Below, piece by piece: positions 1-10,310 of a stretch of DNA of 32,428 bases. The notes beneath the pieces were generated by a model. That model was not told the origin of the DNA. It was given only the letters and a program-made list of their open reading frames with translations, and did not search any database. The stretch lies in assembly GCA_022496185.1 (NCBI GenBank), contig WTXG01000351.1, positions 1 through 32,428 of the forward strand. Direction: 5' to 3'. This DNA is from Multifurca ochricompacta. Taxonomy: Eukaryota > Basidiomycota > Agaricomycetes > Russulales > Russulaceae. How positions within the stretch are numbered: position 1 is the stretch's first letter; every line of letters starts with the position of its first letter. The position numbers and the translations under genes were made by a program.

Positions 1-814
1 CCTTCTAAGCTGTCTCACCATAACAGGTTCAATTATTCATCAAATCACCACCAGAAAGCTTGATAATGTTGTGCAAGCCATACATTTCATCAACAACACA
101 CTTTCCAATTATATCACACCTCAAACACTCAGCAATGCACTCAAGGAAGACAAATTTCACTCCATTTTCAAGCAGAGACAACCTTTGCTTAAGAAGGCTC
201 ATAAACTGGACTATCTTCTTTTTGCCAAATACCATGAAAATTGGACAGTGAATGATTGGAAGATGATTTCATGTTTAGGTGAGACCATAATGAACAGAAT
301 TGGTTCAGACAGAAGGAGTTATACTTGGAAAAACAAGGGAGAACCACCCTCTGATAGAACCATCACCCTGACAGTCAAGCATGGAGGAGGAAGAACTTTA
401 TGGTATGTGTCTTGTATGGGGTGAAATAGACTAGGAATGCTTACAGGGGTTTAGGAGATCATGAATCCATGCCAGTACTATGATATTTTGGATGGCAGAG
501 TGGTGGAAAGGTTTGAAAAGTTGGAAATGGTGGAGGGTGAAACCATGTTTCAGCAGGACAATGACCCAAAACATAATTCCAAGAAGGCAAGCCAGCAGTT
601 TTAAGACAGCAATATTGAAGCCTGGTATGGATAGCCCAATCCCTTGAAATATTAGCCCCATTGGACACCTCTGGGTGGATCTGAAGAAGGTTCTTAACCA
701 GTCAAGGGGGTACCTGAGTTGTGGGAGAGGGTGGTGGAGGAGTGGAATAAAAATGCACCAGAATGATGGCAAAATGTTATAGAAAGGATGACTAAAAGGA
801 TTCAAGGAGTTACC
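1..814 (+). pseudogene. Tc1/mariner-type transposase relic (Tc1-a), middle and C-terminal parts
   Basis: Cut-and-paste DNA transposase, a DDE/D enzyme acting on its own terminal inverted repeats. The frame at 71-424 carries the end of the second DNA-binding domain, then the catalytic core with WTVNDWK, ETIMNRIGSD and VKHGGG. After in-frame stops near 425 and 455 the frame resumes with CQYYDILDG, FQQDNDPKH and ELWERVVEEWNK, reaching about position 805. Tc1 family members have WSDET at the first catalytic site; here the Asp codon reads GGT (278-280, Gly). The second-site Asp in QDNDPKH is kept. Several stops between 600 and 770 confirm decay. The N-terminus lies beyond the window start, and the C-terminal end stops where a copia LTR begins at 815, so the copia probably inserted here. 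The family is clear from motif order; inactivity is certain. Confidence 0.85.
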
Positions 815-1327
815 TGTCAAACAATCATGCTGCTGGTTATACTGACTGTGGTTAGTTAGCAGTGAGGCTAGAAAAGACAAGTAACTTCAGAGATAGAAGG
901 AACCATATAATTACTATACTACTGACCTAGAAAAGACAAGTACTACATAGAGCATTAGTCTAAAGGAAGTAGAGAGTAAAGAGGATAGGACTTACACTTC
1001 AGAGATAGAAGGAACTCTGAAGTGTAAGAGACAAAACAGACACCCTTGTATACCCATGGGGGCCAGGGGAAATGGTCTGTGCACACTGGGAATAAGTCCA
1101 CAAGTGCTAGACAATAGACAAAGAGGGATAAAGGCCATTGGCCAGAAGAGAATCACATGCTATACTGTGCATTACTAAGTCCATCACTAATCAGCTGAGT
1201 AAGGTGAGAAAAAATGTAATAAAGATATCATAAAAAGTCCAAAACTCCGGAACCTAATCTAATCTAATCTACAGCTGAAGCGATCCTTAGATGCCTGAAG
1301 CATCTCCAGACATGTCCTGTGTCAACA
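815..1327 (-). repeat. Copia 3' LTR (Copia-1)
   Basis: Read on the minus strand it starts TGTTGACACAGG and ends about TGTTTGACA, and it is similar over its length to the LTRs at 9795-10310, 17770-18287 and 31558-32058. It sits directly after a purine tract, so it is the 3' LTR of the minus-strand Copia-1. The 815 end is less certain because the last 25 bases are diverged. It keeps the 14-bp stem-loop (991-1004 with 1015-1028) seen in all the copia LTRs, but its TATA region has decayed to GTATAC. The matching 5' LTR is not in the window. Confidence 0.85.
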
Positions 1328-1337
1328 TCCCTCCATG
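1328..1337 (-). other. Polypurine tract of Copia-1
   Basis: The minus strand reads CATGGAGGGA immediately before the LTR start at 1327. The identical tract precedes the LTR start at 12212. Purine tracts in this position prime plus-strand DNA in LTR retrotransposons. Confidence 0.75.
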
Positions 1338-2345
1338 GTGAAGGCATCAGATCAAAAATAAAGATGGAACAAATTGAATGAGCATATCATCATGACCATG
1401 TCTCAGGTTGTCAAAGTTGAGAATGAGATGAGTCAATGAGAAGTGTAGGGTTCTCAGAGGCATATTGAGGTGATTTGCTTATGCAAACTGAAACTCTACA
1501 CACTTCTTGCATCACTCTTGAGGTCAAGAACATGCTCAAGTGGTGGGAAAGTGAGACTGGTGTTCAAAGTCTCCAGATTACAGCTCTTCATTCCAGCACT
1601 AGTCCAAATCCAGTTACCATGAGATCAAAAGATGATCTTGGCAGGGACTTTGTAAGACCATCTGCCAGCATCTCTCCAGTAGGAGTTTGCACCAACTCAA
1701 CTTGGTGTGATTCTACATACTCCCTAATGGCATGGTACTTTATTGGTATGTGCTTTGATCACCTTCCTGTGACAGGGTTTAATGCTAAATCTACAGCACC
1801 CTTGTTGTCACAATGCAGGTGTATGGGTGAAGATACTTCATAACCCAGTTCCTGCATGAAAGTCCTATACCATGCAGCCTGATTTGAAGCCTCAGCAAGG
1901 CTCATATACTTGGCTTCTGTGGTGGACTGTGCTACTGTCTTTTGTTTCCTAGAGCACCAACTAATGGCTCCATTAGCAAGGAAAAAGACATAGCCTGAGG
2001 TGGAGTGGTGGTCCTCTTGATCTCCCCATGAGGAATCCACATAGCCATGAAGGCCAACTTCACCATTCCCTCCAGAGTAGCACAACTTGTAGTCTTTTGT
2101 AGCATTTAGATAAGCTAAGACATACTTTGCTAGTTGCATGTGCTGCTGGGAAGGGTTGGAAGTGAATTGACTAAGGCATGCAACAGCAAAACTAATGTCA
2201 GGTCTGCTTCCAATCTGCACCCAAAGCAGAGACCCCATTAACTGCTGATACTTCTTAATGTCAGAAGTGGATGCCTGGTCTTCAAACTTGACCAAATGAA
2301 CATCCACACCAGAGGGTAGAGGAGTATATACTGGGTTGGAATCCC

Positions 2346-2863
2346 TGTGACAGATAAAGGGGCCTTGTTTCAGTTAGACAGTGGACTATACATTTTCATC
2401 ATACCTTTCTTGTTTCAATACTGCTTACTGAGGATCCAACTCCTCCCTCTACTGGAGTCTAGTATGTTCTACTGCACAACCTCTAGACATTACTTCATAG
2501 TACTAGAATCTTCTCTATACTATGACATAGCTACTCCACATGTACTTAAGGACCTACTAGAATAGAGAGACAGACTAAGTCTGTTCTCTTGTGTCCAATC
2601 CAAGGTGCTTTGACTTCTCTAGAATCCCTCTACTAAAGACCTCTCCCCCCCCTTGAACTCTCCAAGACGCAACTTGGAGAGCCTTTGTCATAAGAACTTG
2701 TTGCAGGACTGAGCGTCTCTGCCATCGACCTCAACTCTCGCGCGCGCGCCCTTCGACTTTGTTGTGGGCTTGACCAGAACTATATTGTAACCTTGAATCT
2801 TGCCTTGACTTGGAAGACTTGCTCCCATCTGACCCCGACACAGTTCCGCACCTAACTGTGACA
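2346..2863 (-). repeat. Solo LTR, family A, copy 1
   Basis: 518 bp with TGTGACAG at the left and CTGTGACA at the right, flanked by the 5-bp duplication ATCCC (2341-2345 and 2864-2868). It interrupts Copia-1 RT cleanly. On the minus strand it matches 27789-28297, for example the start TGTCACAGTTAGGTG and the inner block GAACAGACTTAGTCTGTCTC. A solo LTR is the usual product of recombination between the two LTRs of a full element. The internal part is not in the window, so copia or gypsy cannot be decided. Confidence 0.9.
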
Positions 2864-3089
2864 ATCCCCCATTCCAAACCTCTCAACTATTGAGGATACA
2901 TAGGCTGTCTGGTCTATATCCAGTGTCTTGTTAGGACAATCCCTGGTGATGTTAACTCCAAGGTAGGACTGGATTTCACCAAGATCAGTCATCTCATATT
3001 GGCTAGATAGAGAGTCCTTCAGCCATTGAATCTTCTTAGTGGAGGACCCAAGTATAGCAATGTCATCAACATATAAAATGATGAAAAGT

Positions 3090-3719
3090 GTGCTGCATTG
3101 CAGATTCCAGACAGACCAGCCCGGCCAGAGGAGAAGGATCTTAGGAGTGTCAAGATTGCACTCAGACACAAGATTATCGCTGTGTTCATTCACAGCTACT
3201 CAAGATTACTTCAAAATTATAGTTTTATGTTCAGAAGAGTAAACACATTTCTTATCTCCATTATCATCTTATTTTGTTTTGATTTTATGCAAGCATGACT
3301 AAAACCATTACAGTTGTACATTACAGTTCCACTCCTTTCACATGCCCCTTTGTCTTGCATTCTTTGCCTTGCATTTCATTCTGATTGACTTGTAGTTTAC
3401 ATTGTATGCCCCTCTGGCCAGATCTTTGGCCTCCAGTTTCAACTTTACTGTCTTATGTCTCCTATATTTACTCCTATAGCTAAAATGTATAAAAACCTTA
3501 GTAGTTTGTTCAGAATCATTATCCAGTTTCCATCCATCCCATCCAACTGCTTGCTTCAACTTAGTTCTCGCAAAAGCAAACTTAACAATTGCTTTTACTC
3601 TTACTTGCACTCACTCTGCTCTTAGGTCAATTTCTGTGCTATTGCCAACTGTACTGGCAAATTCAGCTTGCCATACCAGACTAACACTGGTACCCCCTAT
3701 CTATAGTCTATTCTCTCCA
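3090..3719 (+). repeat. 630-bp inserted repeat X with 6-bp target duplication
   Basis: Interrupts the Copia-1 RT just before the YVDD box. The flanks share AAAGTG (3084-3089 and 3720-3725), and removing one copy plus the insert restores the frame. The ends (TGCTGCATTG and TTCTCTCC) are not inverted repeats and not TG..CA. The first 220 bp resemble the repeats near 29163-29360 and 29530-29740, sharing TGCATTG, the CAGCC block, the GCTACTCA block and an AT-rich end, in the same orientation. A 90-codon antisense frame at 3338-3610 has no recognisable motif. Class undetermined. Confidence 0.65.
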
Positions 3720-4180
3720 AAGTGAACCATCCCCCTCTTGGTGATGATACACATATACTCCTGCATCAGAGTATGTCCAAGTAAAGCTCAGTTCATTGAG
3801 AACTGCATGGAATTGCAAGTTCCATGCTTGGGAAGCTTGTTTGAGGCCATACAGAGCCTTCTGTAGCCTACAAACTTTGGACTCTTGTCCAGCAATGATG
3901 AAACCAACTGGTTGCTCCATATAAATCTCCTCATCCAGGTCACCATGTAGGAATGCCAATTTGACATCCATCTGGTGGATTTCCCAATCCTCAAGTGCAG
4001 CCAACACTAATAATAGTCTGAGAGACTCAAATCTGGCAACTGGGGAGAAAGTTTCATCAAAGTCCACCCCCTCTATTTGGGTGAACCCTTTTGCTACTAG
4101 CCTAGCATGAAAATGTCCATCTGCTTTCAATTTAAAGACCCACTTGGACTTTACAGCCTTTCTACCTTGTGGAAGGTCTT

Positions 4181-4751
4181 TGTCATGAACTGACACCCTA
4201 GAAACCTCCTGACCCCCTAGAAATCTCTAGATGCTCCCAGAAACCCTGCAGAACCCTCAGAAATGAAGATAACCCTAGATTAAGACCAGAAGAAGGCCAG
4301 TCCAGACCAGGGCTGGACTCCTGCCAAATTGGAGAGGTGTGAGAAGAGTATTAACAGCCCCCCACAATGCCTAAACAGCAGTCCACAAACTGTGGACTGC
4401 AGACTGCAGATTTCTAAGCCCAAAAGTGGGGCTATTCTCATTGGTGGATAGTGGGGAGTTAGAGCGAAATTAACCTCCCCTAAAGTGGTGCACAGACCAA
4501 AGTCCCAGTTGTAGTTATGTATATAAACCCTTTGGAATAGAATGGACAGCTCCAGACTGTCCACTTGTGATCTGGTACCTTATTGCCTAGGAGATTAGCC
4601 CCACCTTGTGGAAGGCTTCTCACCCCTTGTCCTTGAGCTGTTCACTTTGTCTCCCTGCACTTTCACCCTCACTCTCATCTCTTGCCCCACTTCCAGATCA
4701 TCCCCCTTGCATACAACCCACTGTCCAGACAGTCAACAGTGAGTTGTAACA
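4181..4751 (+). repeat. Left LTR of unrecognised element U
   Basis: Copia-1 pol stops at 4180 and a segment follows with TGTCATGAAC at the start and GTTGTAACA at the end (TGT..ACA ends), 571 bp. A TATA box TATATAAA lies at 4520-4527, where a U3 promoter would be, so the element reads on the plus strand. A start at 4191 (TGACACCC) is an alternative. No second copy or target duplication is visible because the right part of element U is lost near 8095. The LTR call rests on the ends, the TATA box and the position before open frames. Confidence 0.55.
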
Positions 4752-4797
4752 TTTGGACAGTCTCCTTTGCAGCAGATAGTGACTGACAAGTGCCCTA

Positions 4798-5859
4798 GTG
4801 TCCCAGAACAGCTCCCCTTCATCCTACCCTTCGGATCAAGCAGCCTCCCCCCCCTACAATTTTCCTGGTGCCCAGCACACCATTAACTTCACTGCCTTGG
4901 TAGAGGCAGCTGCCACAGCATCTCCAGCTCCTCCTTTGTTGATTTTGCCTCCTCTTGAGCTACCAGAGCTCCATCCTCTACCTGTGCCCTCCCCCACCCT
5001 CCAACTGCCTCCCCTTGTTCCCCCAGGTCTTCTGAACACATCCAACACCTTTGGCACCCCCCCTCCTTGCTATATTTGCCTTCCAACCCCTGCCCCACCC
5101 CCTCCCACCACTGCAAATGCCCTCTCCCCTCACCACCCTGGCTCTGACCATCTTCCAGCACCTCCTGCTCTTCACCTTCATCGTCCTGTGTGCCCTGATC
5201 ATCCAACCAACCCTCACCAGTTTCTTATCTACCATTCAATTGATGGTAATCAAGAATCTTGGGTGCCCAGTCAGTTTTCTAGGGAGGCCAGCTTCTTTGA
5301 CCAGTACCCCTGCTTCCTGGACATGCTTGAGCATAGAGCTAATTACCTTCCTGGTGTGCTCATTTTTTTCCACTTTCCTCACTTCCATATTGTTCCTATT
5401 CACCCTCATATTGATTGCTTTCTTCATTCCATTCATTACCCCCCCTCCCACTTTGTAAACATCAATCTCTGTGCCAAAGTAGGGTACTTGGCCCCCAACA
5501 TTCTTACCTTCCCCAAGGGCCTTCTTGTTTATTCCTGGAACACTTCCATTGCCTGCCTTCATTGCTCCCTTTCCCCAGAACTCCAGGATGTCTTCAGTGG
5601 GGCTAGAGTACTGCTCCAAGGCTTTGATCTTCTGGATGGATGCTTTATCTCTTTGTTTGGCACCCTTAGCTTCACTGACATTGGGGTCCTAGTAGAAGAA
5701 AGGTACTTTACAGTACAAGACATACTTAGAGACCACCTGGAGCTTGTTCCTTTTGTTTCCCCTGTTCATCTACCCACCAACCCCCTCCCTGCCCTTCCCA
5801 TACACCCTTCAGATGGGTACCCTTGCTTTGAAGACATAGACTTTGACATCAACCTCTAA
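4798..5859 (+). CDS. Element U frame A: proline-rich protein of unknown function
   Basis: About 354 codons, open from 4783, with no ATG before Met at about residue 177. The best apparent start is GTG at 4798 (GTG-TCC-CAG), probably a mutated ATG, since fungal initiation at GTG is not expected. Residues 1-145 are low-complexity proline and leucine rich. Residues 145-330 are denser, with aromatic and hydrophobic stretches (YHSIDGNQ, DQYPCFLDMLEHRANYLPG, LLVYSWNTS, SFTDIGVLVEERYFTVQDIL). I see no zinc knuckle, protease, RT, integrase or transposase motif. By position, 50 nt after a putative LTR, it could take the place of gag, but that is inference. The TAA at 5857-5859 is followed three bases later by ATG of the next frame. 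Confidence 0.45.
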   Translation: MSQNSSPSSYPSDQAASPPYNFPGAQHTINFTALVEAAATASPAPPLLILPPLELPELHPLPVPSPTLQLPPLVPPGLLNTSNTFGTPPPCYICLPTPAPPPPTTANALSPHHPGSDHLPAPPALHLHRPVCPDHPTNPHQFLIYHSIDGNQESWVPSQFSREASFFDQYPCFLDMLEHRANYLPGVLIFFHFPHFHIVPIHPHIDCFLHSIHYPPSHFVNINLCAKVGYLAPNILTFPKGLLVYSWNTSIACLHCSLSPELQDVFSGARVLLQGFDLLDGCFISLFGTLSFTDIGVLVEERYFTVQDILRDHLELVPFVSPVHLPTNPLPALPIHPSDGYPCFEDIDFDINL

Positions 5860-5862
5860 AAC

Positions 5863-6845
5863 ATGTCTTTCCCCACAGAAGAGAAGACTGCCTCTGATGA
5901 GTCCAAAGACAGTTTGACCACCTCTTCCAGCTTCACAGAGAAGCCCAGCTTGCCCTCTTGTACCCAGAACCCCTCATCAGCACCCTCCATGACGACAGAC
6001 AGGCAGAAGGCTGGTGTGATGTTGATACCATCTATCTACCCTTTGTCTCCTCCTCCCATTTGGGCAAGTTCTCACTCAAACCCAGTACAATCAATTCCTG
6101 TCTGGACCTTGCCAGAGCATTCCCCGAGACTCCCAACACCAACTTCTTTACTGGCATCTTGCTCAGCTTACCCATTCCACAGGGGACCCCCTTGAAACAC
6201 TCTTAGTCTGTGTCAATGACAAATACCTTTGGAGAGAACACATTCCCCCTCACATCCCAGAACTTGAAACACTTTTGCTCAGAGGAGAACGTCTCTATTA
6301 CCTCTCTACCTTTCATTTGGACCACATAAGAATTAACCTCACCTTTGACAAGATCCGCCTTCACTCTGCTCCCTCCCCCTCTGGCTGGTGTCTAGTAGAA
6401 ACAGAAGGCATACAAATTGAATACCTGTGGACTGCTGATTACTGGGAGACTACCTCTTGCAACCATTGCCCATTCCTTGTCAACCCTCCCATCTTCACAG
6501 ACCCCCCTTACCTTCCCACCTACACTGAACTCTCCCCCTCCCCAGAACAAGAGGAGCTCACATTCCCCACCCTTTCCCTTGCAGCAGTCACTCAGGAAGA
6601 AGAATGTCTCACCCAGATCCAGACAGCCTTGATTGGTACCACCACCACCTGGTCTGACCTTGAAACTCCCACAGAAAATACCTCAGACTTTGAAGAGAGT
6701 TCTCCTGTATCCAGATGACATTGCCTCTGTGATATTGACCTTTGTACCTGTAACTTTTGCCCAGAAACCCCTCCTACCCCCCCAGGCATAGTACTGTGGA
6801 GGCCTTCAGCCTTTGATACATACTTACCTTTGCATCACTCAGTCT
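5863..6845 (+). pseudogene. Element U frame B: second unknown frame, frameshifted
   Basis: Starts at ATG 5863 and needs at least two frame changes (near 5950 and 6195) to follow a continuous protein: first an acidic Ser/Thr part, then LYPEPLISTLHDDRQ, LPIPQGTPLETLLVCVNDKY, LLLRGERLYYLSTFHLDHIR and a Pro-rich tail with EQEELTFP. Stop at 6715-6717, with a Cys-rich tail (CDIDLCTCNFCPE) beyond it. The block with LPIPQG and a central LLLRG is loosely like LTFPKG and VLLQG in frame A, so A and B may share a repeated domain; this is a weak visual match. Unrecognised family. Confidence 0.4.
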
Positions 6846-6880
6846 AAGTAGAGAAAAGAAATAAAAGACTCCTTTGCATC

Positions 6881-8095
6881 ATGGCTAGTATTACTGACTG
6901 GGCTATCAACCTGGCATCCCAAGACAGAAGAAGTCAGTCCAACTCCCCCAAGATAGAAGAAGAAACCCTAGAAGATGCAGCAGTAATGATACACCAGCCA
7001 CACCTGCCCCTCATCACACCTCCAGAAGGCAAAGGGCACAAACCCATCCCAGTCCTAGTGCACCCCCACCAGAGTGACCACTTCCCCCTGTCCCAGAACC
7101 CTTCCTTGCCCATCTAAACTATTCCCCCATTCCCCCAACATCCACCCAGCTTGCCTCAACATCAACACCCTTCCTGAACCTTCCAGTTGTAGAATCAGAT
7201 CAGTCCCAGTCCTGATCCCCTTCCATTGTTCACCTGGTCAACCACATCTACCCTGTCACAGATATCTATGTCTCTGGGACATTACCCACTTGAAACCCCA
7301 GTGAACTACAAGAATTCCACCTTCATTGCTCTGCCCAGCTTGCAACTCAAAGAGCCAATCACCTTGATGTCTACCATCCCTTGAGTGAAGCTAATTGTAT
7401 CACCACAGACCCCCTGTACTTTGAGAACCTCCTTTGGCAACTCCACATTGTTATCTCTGCCCTGGGAATAGTTGAAGAGTATTACTGGATCCACAGAAAC
7501 ATCTGCAACTATCATCTAGACTGTGCTGTCCTTCACCCAGCCTATCAAGTCTACTATGCCTGGAATGCCCAAGGGTGGACTACATACCACCTTAGTACCC
7601 ACTCTGAATGACCTCAGAATGACCTCTTACTGCTGAAGAACTAGCTTAAGTCCCCTTTGGCTTTACCCACCCTATCTTTGACTACAATGACAGTGCTTTT
7701 GTTGCTACTTGGAAAGGAGACAACTACTACACTCAGACTCTTGGAAGCGACTGGAAACGCCTTTGAGATGGCTGTATCCTTCCTGCAAATGAATACCTCA
7801 GTAATTTCCCTAACATTGACCTCATCAGCAACCTTAACCCCCACACATTCTATGGAACATACAACAGAAAGGAAGTCTGTTGGTCTGACACCCATACAGC
7901 TTGGATCTATCTTAACAACCACCACATTCAATTTCCTGTTGCCTCTATCACCTCGGATGAAGAGGAAGTATCCCAGTCTCTTGAAGCTGTAGGACAATCC
8001 CTTTGTGCTATCACCCTCAGAACCCCTCCTACTCTCCCATCCATATCCCTTGCCTCCACTGCCACTGTCATAGCTTCACACCCTCCCAATGGCTT
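6881..8095 (+). pseudogene. Element U frame C: third unknown frame, frameshifted and truncated
   Basis: ATG at 6881 follows an A-rich stretch (GAGAAAAGAAATAAAAG). The first 78 codons are open (MASITDWAINLASQDRR) and Pro-rich. After a shift near 7087 the frame continues with CITTDPLYFENLLWQLH, EEYYWIHRNICNYHLD and YYAWNAQGWTTYHLST, then after another shift with FGFTHPIFDYNDSAFVATWK and TAWIYLNNHHIQFP. The compact blocks rich in Trp, Tyr and His look like folded domains between Pro-rich linkers, as in frame A. A TGA near 7767 (KRL*DGCILP) again looks like a former Arg codon. The sequence ends near 8095, where gypsy-L begins. No known family. Confidence 0.4.
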
Positions 8096-9794
8096 TTGTC
8101 CTTTCTCCTACTTGGACATTCAGATCAGTATAGTGCATTATTTTTCCTGCCTGATTGGCTGTTCCATCAATATTCCAGATATTCTTTTCTTGGGGAAGTT
8201 CCAGCATTCCCAAGCCCATAGTTCTTGCCATTCGTGGGCTGATAAAGTTGTTGGTGGCTCCTGAGTCTATCAGGATGTCATGATCAGCCATTTTCTGTGT
8301 AGTTTCGAAATGTACTGGTATTTTCAAAGATTTGAAGCAACTAGTATATATGGAGGTTACATGTAAAGCTTGTGCCCAGGCTGATGGGGTTGAGCCAATC
8401 AAAAATCCTTCTTTGTGAATGCCTTCTTGACTAAGATGGCATGCACTTCTTTGCTCTCCTTCATCATGTTTGCCCAGATATCATGGGCTTTCTCTTCCTC
8501 CCTTTGTTTGTCTATGGTGGACGGGTTATTGGAAATGGGGGCAGGGGTGGTAGTAGCTTCAGCCACTTGTGCTCCTTTCTTGGGACAGTCTTGTGACATG
8601 TGTCCTTGAGCCTTGCATCAAAAACACCTCCCTTCTTTCATTAGCATCTGCCACTCATCTTCTGTGAGTGTGGCTCAGGCCCTGGTCCTATCGGCAGATG
8701 TATCCATGGTGTTTGGGTCTCATTGGGAGGTGGGCTTGACCCCAAATGCTGCTTTCCATTGGTCTCATGTCTTTCCCTTCTTGGTCTCAATTCTGAAATG
8801 TGTTTGGAAATTGAGATAATCCTGCTGCTGTCATCATGCAGCATTGATCCACTGAGTCCAGTTATGGGGGTGGTGGAACTGGATAATATTTTTGACTAGT
8901 GGGTTCAGGAGTCCTTGGGAGAAGAGGTCCAAGGTTTCCTCCTCATCCACATCATACCCAGCTCGGTTGGCTGTACTTCAGAAATTGGCAATGTAGCCAT
9001 CCAAGTCCCCTTTCTCCATTTGCAGCCCCTTCAATTCCTGGGCTGCCTTCTGCTTTGCCTGTCCATCAGTGTAGGCATCTTTAAATCACTGGGCAACTAC
9101 ATCCCATAGTCCTTCATTCATAGTGGGGCTCCCACCCTCTACTTGGTCATTCAGCCATTCCAGCTGTTCCATAGTCCAGTCATCGACTGCTTCCCCTCGG
9201 ACTAATGAGAGAAATAGGTTGGTTTGTTGAAAGGGGTTTATGATCTGGGGAACATTGTGATTGAAGTTTCTGAAGGTCATAAACTCCAACATAAACTTCC
9301 TGCTCTGGGAGTGATCCCCTGTGAATGTCTGTGGGAGCACTCCTGAGAGTCATCCTGACGATGGTGGATTCCCTGGGGTATTGATGGTGGGGATGGATGG
9401 GGGAGGAGGAGGGGGAGGGGCTGGTGCTGGGATCTGTGCGGCAATAGTCAACATCTTTTGTTTGGTGACAGTGGATGTAGATTGGAGAGATATCATGGGA
9501 GTTGTCAATGCAGGGGCTCTGATTGTGACAACTGTGGGTGCAACAAGGGCAGTAGCTGCTGCTAATACTGGTGTGTCTTCACTACTTTCTTCTATGAATT
9601 CTTTGTTTTCTGAGTTGGTGACAATGGTGGGAGGGTTTTCTCTCCACAGCCCTAGTCTAAATTCCAGTGGAGCAGGTCTGGTTGTTACCCAGGAGTTCCA
9701 GCTATCCGAGTATTGGATACAATACCAAACTCTTCTTTCATCGTCATATTCTACCAGTTGGTATCTTCTGTTGTGATAGACATAGTATCCAAAC
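8096..9794 (-). pseudogene. Gypsy-L gag and protease relic
   Basis: Minus-strand relic of the same chromovirus family as gypsy-1. In order: gag N-terminal part (FGYYVYHNRRYQ, RLGLWRENPP), Pro-rich linker, capsid-like core (FTGDHSQSRKFMLEF, DDWTMEQLEWLNDQ, DLFSQGLLNPLVKNIIQFHHP), a knuckle remnant (CKAQGHMSQDCPKK) and protease (ILIDSGATNNFIS, with the catalytic Asp kept). The stops I checked are TGA; two Arg codons here are CGA where gypsy-1 has TGA. The gag begins at about residue 36 because the copia LTR at 9795 cuts it. RT onward is missing at the joint with element U near 8095. No start codon remains. Confidence 0.9.
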
Positions 9795-10070
9795 TGTTGA
9801 ATGCAGGATGTGTTCAGTGATGCTTCAGGCATCAGGAGATTAGATTAGCTACTTTGTGGACTAGATTAGATATCAGAGTTTCGGACTATTTACCATATCA
9901 TTATTACTTTCTTTCTCACACTCCGCAGTAGCTGACTGATGTACCTTACCAATGATGCATAAGCATGTGATTCCTTACTGGCCAATGGCCTTTATCCCTC
10001 TTGTCTATTGTTTGGACTTTGTCCAGCACTTGTGGACTTATTCCCAGTGCACAGACCATCCCTTGAAGAG

Positions 10071-10079
10071 TATATAAGG
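10071..10079 (+). promoter_or_regulatory. TATA box of the copia LTR
   Basis: TATATAAGG, repeated at 18001-18009 (minus strand) and 31823-31830 (plus strand) in the sister LTRs. It marks the U3/R boundary region; transcription would begin a short distance downstream, near the conserved stem-loop. Confidence 0.7.
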
Positions 10080-10094
10080 GTGTCTGTTTCGTCT

Positions 10095-10132
10095 CTTACA
10101 CTTCAGAGTTTTCTTCACCTCTGAAGTGTAAG
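10095..10132 (+). other. Conserved stem-loop near the expected transcript 5' end
   Basis: Perfect 14-bp inverted repeat (CTTACACTTCAGAG, 10-nt loop, CTCTGAAGTGTAAG). The same stem occurs at 17948-17985 (-), 991-1028 (-) and 31847-31884 (+). The loop differs between copies while the stem is unchanged. Confidence 0.75.
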
Positions 10133-10310
10133 TCCCAGTCTCTCTACTTACTACCCTACCTATAACTAACCGTCTCTTGTAGATAACTTGTCTTCTAGGT
10201 GTGTAGTATAGTAATATAGAGTTTTCTTCACCTCTGAAGTATAACTTGTCTTCTAGCCTAAACTGCTAACCTCTCACAGTCAGTATGCTGCGCCACATGC
10301 CTGTTTCACA

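Larger units (their letters stand above)
1588..4180 (-). pseudogene. Copia-1 pol relic: reverse transcriptase and RNase H, split by two insertions
   Basis: Three blocks read on the minus strand. 4180-3720: start of the copia RT (KSKWVFKLK, FSPVARFESLR, HQMDVKLAFLHGD). 3089-2864: YVDD active-site box (LFIILYVDDIAILG) and DLGEIQSYLG. 2340-1588: end of RT, then RNase H (SWGDQEDHHSTSGY, STTEAKYMSLAEA, HCDNKGAVDLALN). Removing the solo LTR at 2346-2863 and the repeat at 3090-3719, each with its target duplication, restores the reading frame across both joints, so both came later. One in-frame TGA lies near 1768, where Copia-2 has Gln. Gag, protease and integrase are missing because the LTR of element U begins at 4181. 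Natural stop at 1588-1590. Confidence 0.9.
9795..10310 (+). repeat. Copia-3 5' LTR
   Basis: 516 bp, TGTTGAATGC to TGTTTCACA. TATA box TATATAAGG at 10071-10079. The 14-bp stem-loop lies 16 bases further on. A second copy of the loop and right stem (TTTTCTTCACCTCTGAAGT) lies near 10222-10240, so the LTR has an internal duplication. Nearly identical to 17770-18287 on the other strand. It starts inside gypsy-L gag. Confidence 0.95.

Noticed and set aside
3338..3610. 90-codon basic frame inside repeat X
   Set aside because: No recognisable domain, and the antisense frame lies in a non-coding repeat.
4854..5235. Gly/Arg-rich frames on the minus strand opposite element U frame A
   Set aside because: They are the complement of the Pro-rich coding repeat and overlap each other in different frames; no motif.
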